Assembly: GCA_023249305.1 (NCBI GenBank)
Contig: JAHFCU010000002.1
Location: forward strand, 38,584 to 102,583
Origin: Gemmatimonadota bacterium
GTDB taxonomy: Bacteria; Gemmatimonadota; Gemmatimonadetes; Gemmatimonadales; Gemmatimonadaceae
DNA: 64,000 nt
Direction of reading: 5' to 3'
Shown: piece after piece, positions 1 to 8,668 of the stretch
Layout: every line of letters begins with the position of its first letter
Numbering within the stretch: the first letter of the stretch is position 1
Notes under the pieces: model-generated
What the model saw: the letters and a program-made list of their open reading frames with translations, nothing else
Told to the model about the DNA's origin: nothing
Databases searched by the model: none
Made by a program: the position numbers and the translations under genes

Positions 1-1
1 G

Positions 2-646
2 ACGAAGAAGGGCGACGCGGCCGGCCTGCAGGTGATCGTGCACGCGATTGGTGATCGGGCCATCCGCACACAGCTCGACATCTTCGCGCGGGTGGCCAAG
101 GAGAACGGGCCGCGCGACCGGCGGTTCCGCATCGAGCACGCACAGCACATCGCGCCCGCCGACATGCCGCGCTTCGGCGCGCTCGGCGTGATTCCATCCA
201 TGCAGCCGTATCACGCCATTGATGACGGCCGTTGGGTGGACAAGGTGATTGGGCCGGAGCGCGCCAAGGGGACGTACGCGTTCAAGTCGCTGATTGATAC
301 GAAGGCGCAGCTTGCATTTGGCTCGGACTGGTTCGTCGCGCCGCCGACGCCGCTGATGGGGATCTACGCCGCGGTGACGCGACGCACGCTCGACGAGAAG
401 CGCCCGAACGGCTGGGTGCCCGAACAGAAGATCAAGGTGGAGGATGCGTTACGCGCCTACACCGCGGGCGCCGCGCGCGCCGGCTTCTCCGATGACAAGC
501 GCGGCGTCATCAAGAAAGGGATGCTTGCCGATCTCACGATGATTGACCGCGACCTCACGAAGATCGCGCCAGAGAAGATCCGCGACGCAAAGGTCGTGCG
601 GACGATCGTGAACGGAAGAGTCGTGTACGAAGCCGTGACGCCGTAG
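2..646 (+). CDS. Amidohydrolase family protein, C-terminal part (YtcJ-like), 5' end outside window
   Basis: The reading frame is open from the first bases of the window, so only the last 214 residues are seen. Metal-dependent amidohydrolase (Amidohydro_3) signatures are present: a HAIGDRAI block, RIEHAQHI with a metal-ligand His, FGSDW near the catalytic Asp, and a C-terminal [12 protein letters not shown] block that packs back on the beta-sandwich. Members hydrolyse C-N bonds in amides or cyclic ureas, and many in this phylum are secreted; the substrate cannot be read from this part. The next gene converges from the other strand across a hairpin at 721-744. Family call is firm, function open. 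Confidence 0.88.
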   Translation, partial: TKKGDAAGLQVIVHAIGDRAIRTQLDIFARVAKENGPRDRRFRIEHAQHIAPADMPRFGALGVIPSMQPYHAIDDGRWVDKVIGPERAKGTYAFKSLIDTKAQLAFGSDWFVAPPTPLMGIYAAVTRRTLDEKRPNGWVPEQKIKVEDALRAYTAGAARAGFSDDKRGVIKKGMLADLTMIDRDLTKIAPEKIRDAKVVRTIVNGRVVYEAVTP

Positions 647-689
647 GAGCGCGCGGCGAGAGAGGCGTACAACGATACAGATAATAGGC

Positions 690-765
690 GGTAGACCTTA
701 GAGGGTAGATGAACGACGAAGGGCCGGGATCTCATTCCCGGCCCGTCTACCATCTACCATTTACC
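690..765. repeat. Palindromic intergenic element with TCTACC-type arms and a GC-rich core hairpin
   Basis: The left arm carries GGTAGAC (690) and GGTAGATG (704). The right arm carries GTCTACC, ATCTACC and ATTTACC (745-765), their complements. The core is a perfect 9-bp stem, GGGCCGGGA at 721-729 with TCCCGGCCC at 736-744, closing a 6-nt loop. It fills the space between convergent genes and reaches to within two bases of the stop of the minus-strand E1 gene. Its layout matches the element at 6313-6465. It probably works as a bidirectional terminator, although there is no long T-run. Confidence 0.7.
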
Positions 766-766
766 A

Positions 767-2878
767 TCAGTATCCAACGAGCTCGGTATAAGCTCTCAGG
801 AAATCCGCCGTCTGCGGCAGCGTCGCGTCCTCAAGTTGCGGCGCATACCCCACCCACACGTCCTGCGACGCAATGCGTTTCACCGGCGCATCCAACCACG
901 AGAAGCACTCGTCGGCGATACGGGCGGCGATCTCCGCGCCGTATCCCCACGAAAACGAATCTTCGTACGCCACGATCACTCGGCCGGTCTTGCGCACCGA
1001 CGCGTACACCGACTCCTGATCCCACGGCTGGAGCGTGCGCAGGTCAATGACCTCCACGCTCGGGCCGCCGGCATCCGCCGCTTGGTTGGCCGCGGCCAGT
1101 GCGCGCTGCACTGTGGCGCCATAGGTCACCAGCGTCACGTCGGTTCCCTCGCGCAGCACCTTCGCCTTGCCGAAGGGAATCATGAAGTCCCGGCCGGGAT
1201 TCTTCCCCTTGTTGTACGTCTGGCGGTACAGATGCTTGTGCTCGAGGAAGATCACCGGGTCGTCGCAGCGGATCGCCGTGCGCAGCAAACCGTTGGCATC
1301 AAGCGCCGTGCTCGGGCAGACAACACGCAGGCCGGGGCAGTGCGCAAAGAGCGACGCGCCGGTCTGCGAGTGATAGATGGCACCGCGGATGTAGCCGCCG
1401 TACGTCGTGCGCACCACCACCGGTGCCTTGAACGTGTTGTTCGAGCGCCAGCGCATAGTCGCCAGTTCGTCGCGCAACTGCATGTACGCGGTCCAGATGT
1501 AGTCGAAGAACTGGATCTCGACCACCGGCTTGAAGCCGCGGTGCGCCAGCCCGATTGCGCGTCCGATGATACTTGCCTCGGCGAGCGGTGAGTTGTACAC
1601 GCGCGCGCCGCCGAACTCCGTCTGCAGGCCGTGCGTCGCCTTGAACACGCCGCCCTTGCCCTTGACCTTGCCGAGGTACTCCTCGCGCGAGACGTCGGCC
1701 ACGTCCTCGCCGAAGACGACGATGCGCTCGTTGCGCCGCATCTCGTCGCGCATGGCGGTGTTGATGAGACCCACCATCGTCGTCGGCTCGCCGGAGAACT
1801 GCGGTGTATCCTCCGTGTCGAACGCCGCGCTCGTCGGATCCACGTCCGGCGAGTACAGAGCCCACATCGTCGTCTCCGCGGCAGGCTGCGGCTGCGCAAG
1901 CGCGTCGTCGGTGGCCGCCAGCACCTCGGCGTCCACTGACTCTTGAAGCGCCTTGATATCGGCGTCCGTCGCGTACCCTTCGGCGACGAGCCACTTCGGG
2001 AATGTCGCCAACGGATCGCGTGCCGCCTCGGCGGTGCGCTCCTTCGGTGGCTTGTAGACGATCTCGTCGTCGGAGAGCGAGTGCGAATAGGGGCGAATAA
2101 CGTGCGCGTGGACCAGCGCCGGTCCCTTGCGGTCGCGCGCGTATGCGACGGCCTTCTTCATCACATCAAGCGAGGCGAGGAAGTCGCAGCCGTCCACTTC
2201 TTGGATGTACAGGCCCGGGAACGACGCGACGAGCTTCGAGATGGATCCGCCGGCGGTGTTCACTTCCACCGGCACGGAGATGGCGTACCCATTGTCTTCG
2301 ACGAGATAGACGACGGGCAGCTTCAGGTTCGCCGCGGAATTCAGTGATTCCCAGAACTCACCCTGCGACGTCGCGCCGTCGCCCGTGGAGACGAAGACGA
2401 CTTCGTTGCCGGCAAAGCCATCGGTAATGCCAAGCAGCTTCGCGCGCAGTGATGCTTCGGCCGCACCCACTCCCTGCAGGAACTGCGTCCCCGTCGGTGA
2501 CGACGCCGAGACGATGTTTAGGCGCTTGTGCCCCCAGTGCGACGGCATCTGACGGCCGCCCGAGTTCGGATCGGCCGCGGCGCCCACGGCGCTGTACAGC
2601 ATCTCGGCCGCCGTCATTCCCAACTGCAAGCACAGCGCACGGTCGCGGTAGTACGTGTAGAACCAATCGTGCCCGCCCTTGAACACGTGTCCGGCGGCCG
2701 TGAGAACCGCTTCGTGTCCGGCGCCCGAGATCTGGAAGAAGATCTTGTTCTGCCGCTTGAGCTGGATCTCCTTGTCGTCAAGGCGACGCGACAGGAACAT
2801 GGTCCGATACGCGGCCAGCAGCTGGTCGCGTGTCAGTCCGTGGGCCGTGCGGCGGTCGGTCTTGGGAGCGGGAACCAT
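767..2878 (-). CDS. 2-oxo acid dehydrogenase E1 component, fused alpha and beta subunits
   Basis: This is a thiamine-diphosphate dehydrogenase E1 of the branched-chain 2-oxoacid/pyruvate complex type, 703 residues, with both subunits in one chain. Residues 15-350 are the alpha part: GDG at 166-168 through DN at 195-196 forms the ThDP/Mg site. From about 365 onward is the beta part, with VFGEDVA, the FFDYIW block and a transketolase C-terminal domain. It decarboxylates a 2-oxoacid and hands the acyl group to E2 lipoyl; no E2 or E3 gene is in the window. I chose the ATG before VPAPKTDRR because the frame remains open much further upstream, but that sequence looks unlike protein and runs under the NFACT-R gene on the other strand. 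The exact 2-oxoacid substrate is unknown. Confidence 0.93.
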   Translation of the reverse strand: MVPAPKTDRRTAHGLTRDQLLAAYRTMFLSRRLDDKEIQLKRQNKIFFQISGAGHEAVLTAAGHVFKGGHDWFYTYYRDRALCLQLGMTAAEMLYSAVGAAADPNSGGRQMPSHWGHKRLNIVSASSPTGTQFLQGVGAAEASLRAKLLGITDGFAGNEVVFVSTGDGATSQGEFWESLNSAANLKLPVVYLVEDNGYAISVPVEVNTAGGSISKLVASFPGLYIQEVDGCDFLASLDVMKKAVAYARDRKGPALVHAHVIRPYSHSLSDDEIVYKPPKERTAEAARDPLATFPKWLVAEGYATDADIKALQESVDAEVLAATDDALAQPQPAAETTMWALYSPDVDPTSAAFDTEDTPQFSGEPTTMVGLINTAMRDEMRRNERIVVFGEDVADVSREEYLGKVKGKGGVFKATHGLQTEFGGARVYNSPLAEASIIGRAIGLAHRGFKPVVEIQFFDYIWTAYMQLRDELATMRWRSNNTFKAPVVVRTTYGGYIRGAIYHSQTGASLFAHCPGLRVVCPSTALDANGLLRTAIRCDDPVIFLEHKHLYRQTYNKGKNPGRDFMIPFGKAKVLREGTDVTLVTYGATVQRALAAANQAADAGGPSVEVIDLRTLQPWDQESVYASVRKTGRVIVAYEDSFSWGYGAEIAARIADECFSWLDAPVKRIASQDVWVGYAPQLEDATLPQTADFLRAYTELVGY

Positions 2879-2989
2879 CAGTGGGGGCGTTCGGGGGCCG
2901 GCAAGTGGCCGTGGGGGCCGGTGACTCCGGAAAACTAGTCCAGATCCACTCGGCAAGGGAGCGCGCTCCCGCGCGCGGCACCGGCGCTG

Positions 2990-2995
2990 TACCGT
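2990..2995 (+). promoter_or_regulatory. -10-like hexamer 6 nt before the NFACT-R gene start
   Basis: TACCGT ends six bases before the ATG at 3002, the spacing expected if transcription starts at the start codon. GAGG between the two could instead serve as a weak ribosome-binding site. This is the weakest member of the leaderless series in this window. Confidence 0.35.
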
Positions 2996-3001
2996 TGAGG
3001 C

Positions 3002-3394
3002 ATGCCCAGCAAGGGACGCAGGTACCGCAGCGTCGAGGTCGAGGGTTTTGAGGTGCTCGTCGGCAAGGCGGCCACGGACAACGATTATCTCACGCTGAAG
3101 GTGGCCAAGCCGCACGACCTGTGGCTGCACGTCGCCAACGTGCCGGGGAGCCATGTCGTCATTCGCAACCCCGACAAGCTCCCGGAAATCCCAGCGTCCG
3201 TCGTTGAACGGGCGGCTGAATACGCGGCCTACTACAGCAAGGCCCGCGAAGCGCGAGGCAAGGTGGAAGTGCACATCTGCTGGGCGTCGGAGGTGCGCAA
3301 GGAGCGCGGCGCGCCGGCGGGCGAGGTGCAACTGCGCCGATGGGACAAGGTGAAGGTGTATCCGCGGGCACTGGCCGGCGAAGACGATGATTAA
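3002..3394 (+). CDS. Stand-alone NFACT-R (DUF814) RNA-binding domain protein
   Basis: A 130-residue protein made almost only of the NFACT-R domain: [15 protein letters not shown], then [26 protein letters not shown], a helix rich in Ala/Tyr (residues 60-80), and a C-terminal [12 protein letters not shown] strand region. In full-length RqcH/Rqc2/NEMF proteins this domain follows NFACT-N and coiled coils and helps bind tRNA and stalled 50S subunits. Here those parts are missing and the start is clear, so this is a genuine short form rather than a truncation at a contig edge. It overlaps the next gene by 8 bases. A ribosome or tRNA-binding role is inferred from the domain only. Confidence 0.85.
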   Translation: MPSKGRRYRSVEVEGFEVLVGKAATDNDYLTLKVAKPHDLWLHVANVPGSHVVIRNPDKLPEIPASVVERAAEYAAYYSKAREARGKVEVHICWASEVRKERGAPAGEVQLRRWDKVKVYPRALAGEDDD

Positions 3395-4430
3395 GTCGCA
3401 TGTCGTTACTATTACCGCCCTCGTGCTGACGGCTGCCGGCTGCCACTCGTCATCGCAACCGACATCGCAACCGGCGCCGACACCGGCTGCGGTGCCTGCG
3501 GCTGCGACGACGCGGGTACCCGCCACTGCGCCAGCCACAGGGCCGCAGCAAACTGGCGCGCCGTCGCTGGCGCCGTCGCAAATGCTCCCCCAGAATCCGT
3601 CGCCGATGACGGAGAGCACCCGGCGGCACGAACGCCTGCCGCCGCCGCGGCGCCCAGACGACGGCGTCCACTTCTCGATTGACAGCGTCCTGCCGCGATC
3701 CATTGACGTCTTCATTCCCCAGCGCGCGCTGACCGCAGACTCAGCGCCCCTCCTGATCCACTTCATGGGCGCCACGTGGCTGCCGCAACGCGTCGTGGCG
3801 ACGATGAAACAACCGATCATCGTGGCGGCGGTGTTCCTGGGCAGTGGCTCGAGCATCTACTCGCGTCCGTTCGCGAACGACTCACTGCTCTATGGACGCA
3901 TGCTTGATACGATTCGTGCGCGCATTGCGCAGGTGACCGGCGCCCCGCGCCTCTCGGCAGTCTACTTGAGCGGCTTCAGCGCGGGATACGGTGCTATCCG
4001 CGAGGTGCTGCGCCACCCCGAGTATCTGCCTCGCGTGGACGGCGTGCTGCTGCTCGATGGCATTCACACCGGGTACATCCCCGATCGCACGCCGCTGAAT
4101 GACGGTGGCGTGCTCGATACCGCCGGGCTCGCGCCGTTTGCGGCGTTCGCGCGCCTCGCCGCCGCCGGCAGCAAGCGCTTCATCATCACGCACACCGAGA
4201 TCTTCCCCGGCACCTTTGCCAGCACGACAGAGTGCACGGACTGGGTGCTCGATGCCGTAGGCCTCAAGCGCGTTCCTGTACTCGAATGGGGTCCGATGGG
4301 CTCGCAGTTGCTCAGCCGCGCGCAAAAGGGCCGCTTCGAAGCGCTGGGCTTCGCCGGCAACTCGGGTCCCGATCACCTGGATCTCTTCCACGGCATGGCG
4401 ACGTTCGTCGAACGTTTGATTGTACCGTAG
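3387..4430 (+). CDS. Lipoprotein alpha/beta hydrolase
   Basis: A 347-residue protein with a lipoprotein signal (lipobox LTAAGC, Cys19) followed by a Ser/Pro/Gln/Ala-rich linker to about residue 85. The hydrolase fold follows; the nucleophile elbow GFSAG places Ser198, and LLLDG follows it as the next strand. The acid and the His are less clear (HLDLFH near the C-terminus is the likely His). It probably acts as an esterase-like enzyme anchored in the outer or periplasmic membrane face. It overlaps the end of the NFACT-R gene, so the two are probably co-translated. The substrate is not predictable. Confidence 0.75.
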   Translation: MIKSHVVTITALVLTAAGCHSSSQPTSQPAPTPAAVPAAATTRVPATAPATGPQQTGAPSLAPSQMLPQNPSPMTESTRRHERLPPPRRPDDGVHFSIDSVLPRSIDVFIPQRALTADSAPLLIHFMGATWLPQRVVATMKQPIIVAAVFLGSGSSIYSRPFANDSLLYGRMLDTIRARIAQVTGAPRLSAVYLSGFSAGYGAIREVLRHPEYLPRVDGVLLLDGIHTGYIPDRTPLNDGGVLDTAGLAPFAAFARLAAAGSKRFIITHTEIFPGTFASTTECTDWVLDAVGLKRVPVLEWGPMGSQLLSRAQKGRFEALGFAGNSGPDHLDLFHGMATFVERLIVP

Positions 4431-4481
4431 GCCGCGGGCCGCGTCGCGCAGTGCAGATCGTCCCCTGATCCGGAGCATCCC

Positions 4482-5564
4482 ATGACATTCGTCGGCACAG
4501 CCGCGGCACATCTGCGTCGCGCGTTGTTCGCGACGTCCCTCGCCGCCGCGTCCGCATGGGCGCAGGGCGCGCCGGGCGATTTCATCGCGCGCGATTTCCG
4601 ATTTGCCAGCGGCGAGTCGCTGCCCGAACTGCGTCTGCACTACACCACGCTTGGCGCACCGAGGCGCGACGCCCTCGGCGTGGTGCGCAACGCGGTGATG
4701 ATTCTGCACGGCACGGGCGGTTCGGGGCGGGGGTTCCTCGCGCGCAGCTACGCCGGCGAATTGTTCGGTCCGGGCCAGCTCCTCGACACGACGCGCTACT
4801 ATATCATCCTGCCCGACGGCGTCGGTCACGGCGGCTCGAGCAAGCCAAGCGACGGCCTGCACGCGCGATTTCCGCGGTACACGTACGACGACATGGTGCG
4901 CGCCCAGCATCTGCTGCTGAGCGAACACCTGGGTGTCACCCATCTGCGCCTGATCATGGGGACATCCATGGGATGCATGCACGCGTGGGTGTGGGGATAC
5001 ACCTATCCCGAGTTCGTGGACGGATTGGTTCCCCTCGCATGCGCGTCGGCGCCGATCGTCGGTCGCAACCGCATGATGCGTCGGATGATCATGGATGACA
5101 TTCGCAATGATCCGGGCTACAACGGCGGCGAGTACACGCAGCAACCGAAGGGAGTGTCCGCGGCCAACCAGCTGCTCTTCATGATGACGAGCGCGCCGCT
5201 TGTGCAGCACCGGCAGGGGCCGACGCGCGATGCCGCGGACAGCGTCATCACGGCATATCTCGCCGCGCGCGCCCGCACGACCGACGCGAACGACATGCTC
5301 TATCAGTTCGATGCATCGCGGGACTACGACCCATCGTCCCATCTGGCGCAGATCACGGCGCCGGTGCTCGCCATCAACTCCGCCGACGATCTGGTGAATC
5401 CGCCGGAACTGGGCGTGATGGAGCGCCTCATGCCGCAGGTCACGCACGGGAAGTTCCTTCTTCTGCCAATTTCGCCCCAGACGCGCGGCCACGGCACGCA
5501 TTCAGTGCCCGCGGTGTGGGGCGCGTATCTCGCCGACTTCATGCGGTCGCTGCCGGAGCGCTAG
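4482..5564 (+). CDS. Secreted alpha/beta hydrolase of the homoserine acetyltransferase-like (MetX-like) type
   Basis: 360 residues with an N-terminal signal peptide ending near ASAWAQ (residues 24-27). The fold resembles MetX: HGTGGSG oxyanion block, LPDGVGHGGSSKPSD, nucleophile elbow GTSMG with Ser162, Asp in NSADDLVNPPE and a catalytic His in GHGTHSV near the C-terminus. MetX-like proteins include true O-acyltransferases and hydrolases; export through a signal peptide makes a methionine-pathway role unlikely, so a periplasmic hydrolase is favoured. A GGAG box 7 nt upstream supports the ATG. Confidence 0.82.
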   Translation: MTFVGTAAAHLRRALFATSLAAASAWAQGAPGDFIARDFRFASGESLPELRLHYTTLGAPRRDALGVVRNAVMILHGTGGSGRGFLARSYAGELFGPGQLLDTTRYYIILPDGVGHGGSSKPSDGLHARFPRYTYDDMVRAQHLLLSEHLGVTHLRLIMGTSMGCMHAWVWGYTYPEFVDGLVPLACASAPIVGRNRMMRRMIMDDIRNDPGYNGGEYTQQPKGVSAANQLLFMMTSAPLVQHRQGPTRDAADSVITAYLAARARTTDANDMLYQFDASRDYDPSSHLAQITAPVLAINSADDLVNPPELGVMERLMPQVTHGKFLLLPISPQTRGHGTHSVPAVWGAYLADFMRSLPER

Positions 5565-5910
5565 TACGAGTTTGGCGGCAGCGCGGAGGCGCGACGGCGC
5601 GACGGCGCGACGGCGCGGCCGCGTCGCGACACGCGCCGCGCGGTTGGTCGTGTTTGCAATCGGCGCATGAGGCTCTTGCGGGAGCACGTGTTACGAAGCA
5701 AATCTCTGTTCGTCCAGAAGACGAGAGCGGGTTCCCGCGAGGGAGCCCTCGTCCATGGAGGCAGATGGCCGTTTCGCACGGACAGCCGACCCAGCGACGA
5801 ATGCAGCGTCCACTAGATCAGGACGCGCGCTGGAGCCTCCTCCCCATCAGCCACGCCCCGCCCGGGATCAGTGTCCCGTCGCGGGGCGTCGTCTTTTCCG
5901 GCGAGGTGCA
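5565..5910. other. Non-coding stretch with a short tandem repeat
   Basis: No open frame here looks like protein. At 5591-5614 the octamer GCGACGGC is repeated three times in tandem. The rest is unremarkable GC-rich sequence leading to the HNH gene; I see no clear terminator or promoter. Confidence 0.6.
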
Positions 5911-6312
5911 ATGTCTCATCGGAGCGTCTACCGGTTCGCGTTGGCTCGTTCGCCCCGTGGTCTGGCCCGCCGTCGCGATCACGGCGTCCCCCACCAGAAG
6001 CGCCACGTCAAGCGCGCCACCTTCCGTGACTGCGGTCGCCGCTGCGTCTATTGTGCGGCGCGGCTAGGGCTGGAAGCCGCGACGCTCGATCATGTGATTC
6101 CGCTGTCGCGCGGGGGAAATCACGCTCCCGGCAACCTCGTGGCGGCGTGCATCGCCTGCAATCAGCTCAAAGGCTCGATGCTACCGGTGGAGTTCTTCAC
6201 CCGCTATCCGTGGGCCGGCCAGAACTTCATGCGCTACGCGCGAGCGGCGCACCGGAGCATCAAGCGTGGCGCTCGGCGGGCCGTGAGCCTGGCGTTCGCA
6301 CAAGCGGCGTAA
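5911..6312 (+). CDS. HNH endonuclease family protein
   Basis: 133 residues. A zinc-ribbon HNH core is visible: RCVYC, then the catalytic LDHVIPLSRGG with its His, then NLV and CIACNQLKG with the second CxxC pair. This arrangement matches small stand-alone McrA-like HNH proteins. The frame is open to 5755 but the ATG at 5911 has a GAGGTG box 3-8 nt ahead and gives the usual length. Such genes are often called restriction or repair nucleases, yet no methylase or phage genes are nearby, so the cellular role is unknown. Confidence 0.85.
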   Translation: MSHRSVYRFALARSPRGLARRRDHGVPHQKRHVKRATFRDCGRRCVYCAARLGLEAATLDHVIPLSRGGNHAPGNLVAACIACNQLKGSMLPVEFFTRYPWAGQNFMRYARAAHRSIKRGARRAVSLAFAQAA

Positions 6313-6465
6313 AGACAGACGGTAGACGGCAGACGGCAGACGGCGAAGAGCAGATCGCGGCTTGCACCGTAAACGGGGGATGGGAGAGCTGAGCTCTCTC
6401 GTCCCCCGTCACACGCTGTAGTCTGCCGTCTACTGTCTACCGTCTACCGTCTGCCGTCCTCCGCC
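6313..6465. repeat. Large palindromic element: GACGGYA-repeat arms around a GGGGGATG/CGTCCCCC core
   Basis: The left arm begins right after the HNH stop and holds tandem AGACGGT/AGACGGC units (6313-6348). The core at 6373-6409 is a near-perfect palindrome, ACGGGGGATGGGAGAGCT and its complement. The right arm (6421-6460) carries TGCCGTC and TACCGTC units, the complement of the left arm. The last codons and the TAG stop of the minus-strand methyltransferase gene lie inside the right arm. The core shares GGGGGATG and CTCGTCCCCC with the element at 15511-15663. Confidence 0.75.
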
Positions 6466-7286
6466 CTCAAGATCATCTCCTTCCGCTCTAGCCCCCACGC
6501 GTATCCGCCGAGTCCGCCGCTCTTGCGGATGACGCGGTGGCACGGAATCAGCAGGCTCACAGGATTCCGCCCCACGGCACTGCCCACCGCGCGCGCTGCG
6601 CGCGGCCGGCCAATAGCTGCCGCGAGGTCCTCGTAGGTCGAGACGCAGCCGGGGGCGATGCCAAGCAGCGCGGTCCACACCTTGAGTTGGAAGTTGGTCC
6701 CGCGCACATGTAGTGCGAGCGGACCGGACGGCGCGCCCAGCGCGCCGAGTGCCCGGCGCGCCGCTGGACGGGTGCGCGCCACCGATTCCACCAACCTCGC
6801 CGCCGGCCACTCAGCCTGAAGTCGCGCCACCGCCGCGCGACGCCCCGCGGCGGTATCGGCAAACTGCAACGAGCAGATGCCGAGCGCCGTGACACCCACA
6901 AGCGCCGTGCCGAGCGGTGAAGCGTGGAATCCCCAGGCGACCTCGACGCCCTCTCCACCGCTCTGCACCTGACCAGGCGTCATCGCGTCCGTGTGCACGA
7001 TCAACTCGTGCAGCCGTGACGGATTCGAGAGGCCCACGTCGAGCGTCGTCGGCAGGGCGGCCCGATGCTCGCGCAACAGCGCCCGCGCGAATTGCGCCGT
7101 GGTGTGCTGCAGGAACCGCTTGGGACTGATTCCCACCCAGCGCGTGAACAGCCGCTGGAAATGCGATTCGCTGAGCCCGACGTGCCGCGCGACTTCGGCG
7201 AGCGACGGCTGGTCGCGCCAATGCGCGTCGAGGTACACGATGGCGCGCGCGACGCGATCATAGTCCGTGATGAGCGTTCCGGTCAT
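6444..7286 (-). CDS. AraC-type HTH fused to methylated-DNA-protein cysteine methyltransferase (Ada-like)
   Basis: 280 residues. Residues 8-105 form an AraC-type double helix-turn-helix (SLAEVARHVGLSESHFQRLF). Residues 115-275 are an O6-alkylguanine-DNA alkyltransferase, with the acceptor Cys249 in PCHRVI and the upstream FQLKVWTAL and RAVGSAVGRNP blocks. It removes alkyl groups from O6-guanine by suicidal transfer. The N-terminal Cys-rich Ada domain that senses methylphosphotriesters is absent, so any regulation would not use that route. I chose the ATG before TGTLITDY because the upstream extension lacks a family match. The C-terminal EDGRR is encoded by the repeat at 6313-6465. Confidence 0.88.
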   Translation of the reverse strand: MTGTLITDYDRVARAIVYLDAHWRDQPSLAEVARHVGLSESHFQRLFTRWVGISPKRFLQHTTAQFARALLREHRAALPTTLDVGLSNPSRLHELIVHTDAMTPGQVQSGGEGVEVAWGFHASPLGTALVGVTALGICSLQFADTAAGRRAAVARLQAEWPAARLVESVARTRPAARRALGALGAPSGPLALHVRGTNFQLKVWTALLGIAPGCVSTYEDLAAAIGRPRAARAVGSAVGRNPVSLLIPCHRVIRKSGGLGGYAWGLERKEMILRAEDGRR

Positions 7287-7446
7287 GCAAGGAATTGAAC
7301 GCGGTGGCGCGGAATTGGCGACAGGTCGCGGCCCGCCGCAGTGCATCTTCGCGCCGTGAACCACGCGACCGGGTCATAGCGCCGCGATCCTTGGCCCCGC
7401 GATCGCCTGGTTCGTGCACAAACCACGAATCCAGGGAGACGCGATC

Positions 7447-8199
7447 ATGACGTTTATTCTCACAGCGCGCATTGCGCGCGCGGCGGCCGTTGCCGCTCTG
7501 CTTGTGGTCATCGGCGCCTGCGCCGATGTGCCGTCGTCACCAACCCGGCAGCTGCCGACGCCGTGGCAGCCCGACCAGCCCATTCTCCGCGTGGCGGACG
7601 TGCCGTTGCTCGACGCGTCGCTGCCGCGCCCGCTCCTCGGGGAGTCGCGCCAGCGTCGGATTGCGCGCGCGGCGAATGGTCAGTTGCTCCAAGTAGAATC
7701 GCTGATCGGCACCGACGGACGGCCGCGCATCACGCTGGTCCGCCGCGACGGTGTGGCGCTGCTGCGCATTGACAACACCTGGTCGTCGGTCAGCGGTTGG
7801 GAGCCAGTGAGCCAGCACCTCATCATGCGCGGCGCCGACGGCGTCGTCCGCGCGCTCGACTCGCGCAGTGTACTGCCCACAGAGCTGGCGGCTGCCCGGG
7901 AGAACCTGCGGCTCGAAGCGCAACGGATGGCGACGCCAAGGGTCGCAAGCCGCGTGCGCGGCCTTGAAGAAGACGCGGGTGTTTGCGACGCCCAGGTAAA
8001 GGCGGCGGACATCGCCACATGGCAATACGCCGCCGCAGCGTTTGCGGTGATCGCGTCGGGTATCACAGGCAATCAGGTCATCATCACGGCGGCCTTCACC
8101 GGCTACTTGGCTGCGTACGCCAACTACGAGAGCAAGCAAGCCGAACTCGACAAGTGCGTCGTCGCTGCCGGCAAGCGGCCTGAAGTGGACGAGTTCTAA
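7447..8199 (+). CDS. Hypothetical lipoprotein
   Basis: 250 residues with a clear lipoprotein signal (VVIGAC, Cys25). The body is low in recognisable motifs. A segment near residues 190-220 is Ala-rich and hydrophobic (YAAAAFAVIASGITGNQV), so the C-terminal part may form a membrane helix or hairpin. The GGGAG at 7434-7438 fixes the start at the ATG 7447 rather than the upstream one. It is probably transcribed with the small membrane protein that follows. I do not recognise the family. Confidence 0.7.
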   Translation: MTFILTARIARAAAVAALLVVIGACADVPSSPTRQLPTPWQPDQPILRVADVPLLDASLPRPLLGESRQRRIARAANGQLLQVESLIGTDGRPRITLVRRDGVALLRIDNTWSSVSGWEPVSQHLIMRGADGVVRALDSRSVLPTELAAARENLRLEAQRMATPRVASRVRGLEEDAGVCDAQVKAADIATWQYAAAAFAVIASGITGNQVIITAAFTGYLAAYANYESKQAELDKCVVAAGKRPEVDEF

Positions 8200-8280
8200 C
8201 GTCAGCGTACGGCATCGCCCGAGCCGGCTACCGGGGGCCGGCCTCGATGTCCGCACCATCACCTCGATAGAGATGGAGCC

Positions 8281-8613
8281 ATGACAAGAAGCGAGATGAT
8301 CGAACACACCGCCGCGGGCGTCGTCTTCACGTGCGTCGCCGTGTCGTTTTGGAAAGCGAACTGGTCGTGGCCGCTATGGGCCGCCATCGCGTCCGCCCTG
8401 ATTGGCACGATGCTCTCCGCCCGTGCGTCCACACGCGCCGATCATGCGCGCCGGCGCCGTCGGTCGTGGCTCATCCCCGTTGTGGCGCTCGCCGTGGCGG
8501 CACCGATGGCGTACTTCGCCGAGCCCGCCGAACGGCCATACGCGCTGGCGATGGGCGGTGCGCTGGTCTTGGCCGGCGCGGTGCTCGCTTGCACCAGGCG
8601 TCGCGCTATCTAG
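8281..8613 (+). CDS. Small hypothetical membrane protein
   Basis: 110 residues with probable membrane helices near 12-24, 29-45, 63-79 and 88-104, separated by a strongly basic loop (HARRRRRS) that should face the cytoplasm. A GGAG box lies just before the ATG. No family recognised. It follows the lipoprotein gene by 81 bases. Confidence 0.65.
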   Translation: MTRSEMIEHTAAGVVFTCVAVSFWKANWSWPLWAAIASALIGTMLSARASTRADHARRRRRSWLIPVVALAVAAPMAYFAEPAERPYALAMGGALVLAGAVLACTRRRAI

Positions 8614-8619
8614 TCGAGG

Positions 8620-8648
8620 AAAGAAAACCCTCGGCGTTATGCCGAGGG
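8620..8648 (-). terminator. Intrinsic terminator of the nadE gene
   Basis: Stem CCCTCGGC (8628-8635) with GCCGAGGG (8641-8648) around a 5-nt loop. Read on the minus strand it is followed by TTTTCTTT (8627-8620), a typical U-tract. It lies 20 bases past the nadE stop. Confidence 0.9.
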
Positions 8649-8668
8649 CATACAAGGCAACTTGATCG

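Noticed and set aside
2879..3856. N-terminal extension of the E1 reading frame (about 326 codons)
   Set aside because: It is Arg/Ala/Val-rich shadow sequence antisense to the NFACT-R gene and the lipoprotein hydrolase; the E1 family starts at VPAPKTDRR.
3882..5501. 539-codon minus-strand frame
   Set aside because: It is antisense to two genuine alpha/beta hydrolase genes and is a GC-driven shadow (Arg, His and Ala rich) without motifs.
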